A program made the translations under genes and the position numbers. The notes beneath the pieces are model-generated. The model made no database searches and was not told the origin of the DNA. It was given only the letters and a program-made list of their open reading frames with translations. Source: Hordeum vulgare subsp. vulgare (lineage: Eukaryota > Streptophyta > Magnoliopsida > Poales > Poaceae). Taken from it: DNA of 64,000 nt. The stretch lies in assembly GCF_904849725.1 (NCBI RefSeq), contig NC_058521.1, positions 428,128,676 to 428,192,675 of the forward strand, read 5' to 3'. Shown one piece after another: positions 57,501-64,000 of the stretch; within the stretch, counting starts at the first letter, position 1, and every line of letters starts with the position of its first letter.

Positions 57501-60500
57501 TTCTGTGTTCAAAATGCACCATTCAAAGACACATCATCAATTTACAACCCTTTCTGACTTCATTTGTTATTTTTCATGCATTTACTAATTATTTTGAGCT
57601 ATAAGACCATAAAATTGAAAAGCATTTGAAATGAACTCTGAAATGGTTTCAAGTTGGCATGGTATCATCATTTCACCCACATAGCATGTGCGACAAAGTT
57701 GAGAGGGTTACGGCAAAAACTGGATGCACTTCGTGTACAAAACGGACAATCTCTTTCGAAGTATCAGGGTTTCATACGGAAACTCGTCTGTTACAAAGGG
57801 ATTTCATATTTTTTTGAACTTATTTGAACTCCATAGTTTTTCTGTGTTCAAAATGCACCATTCAAAGCCACATCATCAATTTACAACCCTTTGTGACTTC
57901 ATTTGTTATTTTTCATGCATTTACTGATTATTTTAAGCTATAAGACCATGAAATTGAAAAGCATTTGAAATGAACTCTGAAAAGGTTTCAAGTTGGCATA
58001 GTATCATCATTTCACCCACATAGCATGTGCGAGAAAGTTGAGACGGTTACGACAAACACTGGATGCACTTCGTGTACAAAACGGACAATCTCTTTCGAAG
58101 TATCACAGTTTCATACAGAAACTCGTCATTTACAAAGGGATTTCATTTTTTTGAACTTATTTAAACTCCATAGTTTTTCTGTGTTCAAAATGCACCATTC
58201 AAAGACACATCATCAATTTACAACCCTTTCTGACTTCATTTGTTATTTTTCATGCATTTACTGGTTATTTTGAGCTATAAGACGATGAAATTGAAAAGCA
58301 TTTGAAATGAACTCTGAAATGGTTTCAAGTTGGCATGGTATCATCATTTCACCCACATAGCATGTGCGAGAAAGTTGAGAGGGTTACGGCAAAAACTGGA
58401 TGCACTTCGTGTAGAAAACGGACAATCTCTTTCGAAGTATCAGGGTTTCATACGGAAACTCGTCTGTTACAAAGGGATTTCATTTTTTTGAACTTATTTG
58501 AACTCCATAGTTTTTGTGTGTTCAAAATGCACAATTCAAAGCCACGTCATCAATTTACAACCCTTTGTGACTTCATTTGTTATTTTTCATGCATTTACTG
58601 ATTATTTTGAGCTATAAGATCATGAAATTGAAAAGCATTTGAAATGAACTCTGAAAAGGTTTCAAGTTGGCATGGTATCATCATTTCACCCACATAGCAT
58701 GTGCGAGAAAGTGGAGAGGGTTACGGCAAAAACTGGATGCACTTCGTGTACAAAAGGGACAAACTCTTTCGAAGTATCAGGGTTTCATACGGAAACTCGT
58801 CTGTTACAAAGGGATTTCATTTTTTTGAACTTATTTGAACTCCATAGTTTTTTTGTGTTCAAAATGCACCATTCAAGCCACATCATCAATTTACAACCCT
58901 TTCTGACTTCGTTTGTTATTTTTCATGCATTTACTGATTATTTTTAGCTATAAGACCATGAAATTGAAAAGCATTTGAAATGAACTCTGAAAAGGTTTCA
59001 AGTTGGCATGGTATCATCATTTCACCCACATAGCGTGTGCGAGAAAGTTGAGAGGGTTACGACAGAAACTGGATGCACTTCGTGTACAAAACGGACAATC
59101 TCTTTCGAAGTATTAGGGTTTCATACGGAAACTCGTGTGTTACAAAGGGATTTCATTTTTTGAACTTATTTGAACTCCATAGTTTTTTTGTGTTCAAATT
59201 GCACCATTCAAAGCCACGTCATCAATTTACAACCCTTTCTGACTTCATTTGTTATTTTTCATGCATTTACTGATTATTTTGAGCTATAAGACCATGAAAT
59301 TGAAAAGCATTTGAAATGAACTCTGAAAAGGTTCCAAGTTGGCATGGTATCATCATTTCACCCACATTGAATGTGCGAGAAAGTTGAGAGGGTTACGACA
59401 AACACTGGATGCACTTCGTGTACAAAACGGACAATCTCTTTCGAAGTATCACGGTTTCATAAAGAAACTCGTCTTTTACAAAGGTATTTCATTTTTTTGA
59501 ACTTATTTAAACTCCATAGTTTTTCTGTGTTCAAAATGCACCATTCAAAGACACATCATCAATTTACAACCCTTTCTGACTTCATTTGTTATTTTTCATG
59601 CATTTACTAATTATTTTGAGCTATAAGACCATAAAATTGAAAAGCATTTGAAATGAACTCTGAAATGGTTTCAAGTTGGCATGGTATCATCATTTCACCC
59701 ACATAGCATGTGCGACAAAGTTGAGAGGGTTACGGCAAAAACTGGATGCACTTCGTGTACAAAACGGACATTCTCTTTCGAAGTATCAGGGTTTCATACG
59801 GAAACTCGTCTCTTACAAAGGGATTTCATTTTTTTTGAACTTATTTGAACTCCATAGTTTTTCTGTGTTCAAAATGCACCATTCAAAGCCACATCATCAA
59901 TTTACAACCCTTTGTGACTTCATTTGTTATTTTTCATGCATTTACTGATTATTTTAAGCTATAAGACCATGAAATTGAAAAGCATTTGAAATGAACTCTG
60001 AAAAGGTTTCAAGTTGGCATAGTATCATCATTTCACCCACATAGCATGTGCGAGAAAGTTGAGAGGGTTACGACAAACACTGAATGCACTTCGTGTACAA
60101 AACGGACAATCTCTTTCGAAGTATCACGGTTTCATACAGAAACTCGTCATTTACAAAGGGATTTCATTTTTTTGAACTTATTTAAACTCCATAGTTTTTC
60201 TGTGTTCAAAATGCACCATTCAAAGACACATCATCAATTTACAACCCTTTCTGACTTCATTTGTTATTTTTCATGCATTTACTGATTATTTTGAGCTATA
60301 AGACGATGAAATTGAAAAGCATTTGAAATGAACTCAGAAATGGTTTCAAGTTGGCATGGTATCATCATTTCACCCACATAGCCTGTGCGAGAAAGTGGAG
60401 AGGGTTACGGCAAAAACTGGATGCACTTCGTGTACAAAATGGACAAACTCTTTCGAAGTATCAGGGTTTCATACGGAAACTCGTCTGTTACAAAGGGATT

Positions 60501-63500
60501 TCATTTTTTTGAACTTATTTGAACTCCATAGTTTTTTTGTGTTCAAAATGCACCATTCAAGCCACATCATCAATTTACAACCCTTTCTGACTTCGTTTGT
60601 TATTTTTCATGCATTTACTGATTATTTTTAGCTATAAGACCGTGAAATTGAAAAGCATTTGAAATGAACACTTAAAAGGTTCAAAGTTGGCATGGTATCA
60701 TCATTTCACCCACATAGCATGTGCGAGAAAGTTCAGAGGGTTACGGCAAAAACTGGATGCACTTTGTGTACAAAACGGACAATATCTTTCGAAGTATCAT
60801 GGTTTCATACGGAAACTCGTGTGTTACAAAGGGATTTCATTTTTTGAACTTATTTGAACTCCATAGTTTTTTTGTGTTCAAAATGCACCATTCAAAGCCA
60901 CATCATCAATTTACAACCCTTTCTGACTTCATTTGTTATTTTTCATGCATTTATTGATTATTTTAAGCTATAAGACCATGAAATTGAAAAGCATTTGAAA
61001 TGAACTCCGAAAAGGTTCCAAGTTGGCATGGTATCATCATTTCACCCACATAGCGTGTGCGAGAAAGTTGAGAGGGTTACGGCAAAAACTGGATGCACTT
61101 CGTGTACAAAACGGACAATCTCTTTCGAAGTATCAGGGTTTCATACGGAAACTCATGTGTTACAAAGGATTTCAGTTTTTGAATTTATTTGAACTCCATA
61201 GTTTTTCTGTGTTCAAACTGCACCATTCAAAGCCACATCATCAATTTACAACCCTTTCTGACTTCATTTGTTATTTTTCATGCATTTACTGATTATTTTG
61301 AGCTATAAGATCATGAAATTGAAAAGCATTTGAAATGAACTCTGAAAAGGTTTCAAGTTGGCATGGTATCATCATTTCACCCACATAGCATGTGCGAGAA
61401 AGTGGAGAGGGTTACGGCAAAAACTGGATGCACTTCGTGTACAAAATGGACAAACTCTTTCGAAGTATCAGGGTTTCATACGGAAACTCGTCTGTTACAA
61501 AGGGATTTCATTTTTTTGAACTTATTTGAACTCCATAGTTTTTTTGTGTTCAAAATGCACCATTCAAAGCCACATCATCAATTTACAACCCTTTCTGACT
61601 TCGTTTGTTATTTTTCATGCATTTACTGATTATTTTTAGCTATAAGACCATGAAATTGAAAAGCATTTGAAATGAACACTGAAAAGGTTCAAAGTTGGCA
61701 TGGTATGATCATTTCACCCACATAGCATGTGCGAGAAAGTTCAGAGGGTTACGGCAAAAACTGGATGCACTTTGTTTACAAAACGGACAATATCTTTCGA
61801 AGTATCACGGTTTCATACGGAAACTCGTCTGTTACAAAGGGATTTAATTTTTTGAACTTATTTGAACTCCATAGTTTTTTTGTGTTCAAAATGCACCATT
61901 CGAAGCCACATCATCAATTTATAACCCTTTCTGACTTCATTTGTTATTTTTCATGCATTTACTGATTATTTTAAGCTATAAGACCATGAAATTGAAAAGC
62001 ATTTGAAATGAACTCTGAAAAGGTTCCAAGTTGGCATGGTATCATCATTTCACCCACATAGCGTGTGCGAGAAAGTTGAGAGGATTACGGCAAAAACTGG
62101 ATGCACTTCGTGTACAAAACGGACAATCTCTTTCGAAGTATTAGGGTTTCATACGGAAACTCGTGTGTTACAAAGGATTTCAGTTTTTGAACTTATTTGA
62201 ACTCCATAGTTTTTCTGTGTTCAAACTGCACCATTCAAAGCCACATCATCAATTTACAACCCTTTCTGACTTCATTTGTTATTTTTCATGCATTTACTGA
62301 TTATTTTGAGCTATAAGACCATGAAATTCAAAAGCATTTGAAATGAACTCTGAAAAGGTTCCAAGTTGGCATGGTATCATCATTTCACCCACATAGCATG
62401 TGCGAGAAAGTTGAGAGGGTTACGACAAACACTGGATGCACTTCGTGTACAAAACGGACAATCTCTTTCGAAGTATCACGGTTTCATACAGAAACTCTTC
62501 TTTTACAAAGGGATTTCATTTTTTTCAACTTATTTAAACTCCATAGTTTTTCTGTGTTCAAAATGCACCATTGAAAGACACATCATCAATTTACAACCCT
62601 TTCTGACTTCATTTGTTATTTTTCATGCATTTACTAATTATTTTGAGCTATAAGACCATGAAATTGAAAAGCATTTGAAATGAACTCTGAAAAGGTTCCA
62701 AGTTGGCATGGTATCATCATTTCACCCACATAGTGTGTGCGAGAAAGTTGAGAGGGTTATGGCAAAAACTGGATGCACTTTGTGTACAAAACGGACAATA
62801 TCTTTCGAAGTATCAGGGTTTCATACGGAAACTCGTCTGTTACAAAGGGATTTCGTTTTTTTGAACTTATTTGAACTCCATAGTTTTTTTGTGTTCAAAA
62901 TGCACCATTCAATGCCACATCATCAATTTACAACCCTTTTGACTTCATTTGTTATTTTTCATGCATTTACTGATTATTTTAAGCTATAAGACCATGAAAT
63001 TGAAAAGCATTTGAAATGAACTCTGAAAAGGTTCCAAGTTGGCATTGTATCATCATTTCACCCACATAGCGTGTGCGAGAAAGTTGAGAGGGTTACGGCA
63101 AAAACTGGATGCACTTTGTTTACAAAATGGACAATCTCTTTCGAAGTATTAGGGTTTCATACGGAAACTCGTGTGTTACAAAGGATTTCATTTTTTGAAC
63201 TTATTTGAACTCCATAGTTTTTTTGTGTTCAAACTGCACCATTCAAAGCCACATCATCAATTTACAACCCTTTCTGACTTCATTTGTTGTTTTTCATGCA
63301 TTTACTTATTATTTTGAGTTATAAGACCATGAAATTGAAAAGCATTTGAAATGAACTCCGAAAAGGTTCCAAGTTGGCATTGTATCATCATTTCACCCAC
63401 ATAGCGTGTGCGAGAAAGTTGAGAGGGTTACGGCAAAAACTGGATGCACTTCGTTTACAAAACGGACAATCTCTTTCGAAGTATTAGGGTTTCATACGGA

Positions 63501-64000
63501 AACTCGTGTGTTACAAAGGATTTCATTTTTTGAACTTATTTGAACTCCATAGTTTTTTGTGTTCAAACTGCACCATTCAAAGCCACATCATCAATTTACG
63601 ACCCTTTGTGACTTCATTTGTTATTTTTCATGCATTTACTGATTATTTTGAGCTATAAGACCATGAAATTGAAAAGCATTTGAAATGAACTCCGAAAAGG
63701 TTCCAAGTTGGCATTGTATCATCATTTCACCCACATAGCGTGTGCGAGAAAGTTGACAGGGTTACGGAAAAAACTGGATGCACTTCGTGTACAAAACGGA
63801 CAATCTCTTTCGAAGTATTAGGGTTTCATACGGAAACTCGTGTGTTACAAAGGATTTCATTTTTTGAACTTATTTGAACTCCATATTTTTTTGTGTTCAA
63901 ACTTCACCATTCAAAGCCACATCATCAATTTACAACCCTTTCTGACTTCATTTGTTATTTTTCATGCATTTACTGATTATTTCGAGCTATAAGACCATGA
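39501..64000 (+). repeat. Tandem array of a ~336-bp unit, about 73 copies, continuing past the window
   Basis: Each unit begins ggcatggtatcatcattt (or ggcattgtatc) and ends ggttccaagtt. Successive starts, for example 39501, 39838, 40175, 40512, 40849, 41186 and 41522, step by 336-337. The start at 63710 gives 72 full periods averaging about 336.2 bases, plus a partial copy. Landmarks in order are gagagggttacggc, tctttcgaagtatca, gttacaaagggatttc, tgaactccatag, gtgttcaaaatgcacc, catcatcaatttacaacc, catgcatttactgatt and agaccatgaaattg. Units differ by a few percent, with indels in the T-run and in ggg/gg. Many units are open for 66-95 codons because the divergence is low, not because of a gene. 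I recognise this repeat type from the interior of large Triticeae CACTA elements. Confidence 0.93.

Larger units (their letters stand above)
35271..64000 (-). mobile_element. CACTA transposon (DTC), left end to window edge
   Basis: It starts cactagtagaaaaaggg, a Triticeae CACTA terminus, straight after the C0 polypurine region. Within 200 bp come repeated motifs of the tcccggtt / aaccgggac type. The interior holds a minus-strand three-exon gene, a GC-rich block upstream of it, a second block of the end-type motifs, AT-rich 63-bp repeats, and a ~24.5-kb tandem array. No transposase with the usual CACTA signature is visible, and the right terminus (…ctagtg) is beyond the window, so autonomy and the 3-bp target duplication cannot be judged. 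The array is assumed to be inside the element because no end is seen before it. Strand is that of its gene. Confidence 0.82.

Noticed and set aside
39501..64000. Repeated 66-95-codon open frames (starting M-V-S-S-F-H-P-H or M-H-F-V-Y-K) as a protein repeat family
   Set aside because: They are open because units are near-identical and AT-rich with few stops in that frame. Units with single-base indels lose them freely, and several frames are open in the same unit. There is no sign of coding constraint.
39501..64000. Array as a CRISPR locus
   Set aside because: The whole 336-bp unit is repeated without unique spacers, and the context is a plant transposon.

Overview
This window looks like repeat DNA from a grass of the wheat/barley/rye group (Triticeae). 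The evidence is Angela/BARE-type Copia LTRs (TGTTGG...CCAACA ends, tRNA-Met-type primer sites), a Stowaway MITE, and a CACTA transposon whose ends carry the 'tcccggttggtggcaccaa' type of repeat. I see no intact host gene. Nearly every base belongs to a transposon, and the transposons sit inside one another. Family names rest on recognition; boundaries and target-site duplications (TSDs) were read directly.

Layout, left to right. (1) 1-3875: the 5' half of a minus-strand Copia element (E0), cut by the window edge. (2) 3905-7515: solo-LTR-like element 'LTR A' (tgtaac...ctaca) with TSD ttttc. (3) 7521-8617: DNA of unknown origin with a possible small minus-strand gene fragment, then a 113-bp Stowaway MITE (8620-8732). 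(4) 8735-35270: an old plus-strand Copia element (C0) with TATA box, primer site, long leader, gag and pol. Its RNase H region is split by a third insertion. (5) 14257-34862: 'LTR B' (tgtaac...gttaca, TSD tgttc), about 4.07 kb once its own two insertions are removed. Those are E1 (15590-24210, minus strand, TSD gaccg) and E2 (24662-32568, plus strand, TSD tattc), two Angela-like Copia elements placed head to head 451 bp apart. (6) 35271-64000: a CACTA transposon inserted at the 3' end of C0, whose other end lies beyond the window. It carries a three-exon, frame-consistent minus-strand gene with two B3-like segments (35868-37308), an internal block of end-type repeats, a 63-bp repeat block, and a tandem array of about 73 copies of a ~336-bp unit (39501-64000).

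Insertion order read from the nesting: C0 first; LTR B into C0; E1 and E2 into LTR B; the CACTA element into C0. E0 and LTR A are separate insertions at the left. All Copia open frames are broken by stops, frameshifts or lost catalytic residues, so no autonomous element is visible. The strongest candidates for something biologically interesting are the CACTA accessory gene, the higher-order duplications in the 336-bp array, the E1/E2 inverted pair, and the promoter-plus-splice-donor architecture inside LTR A.
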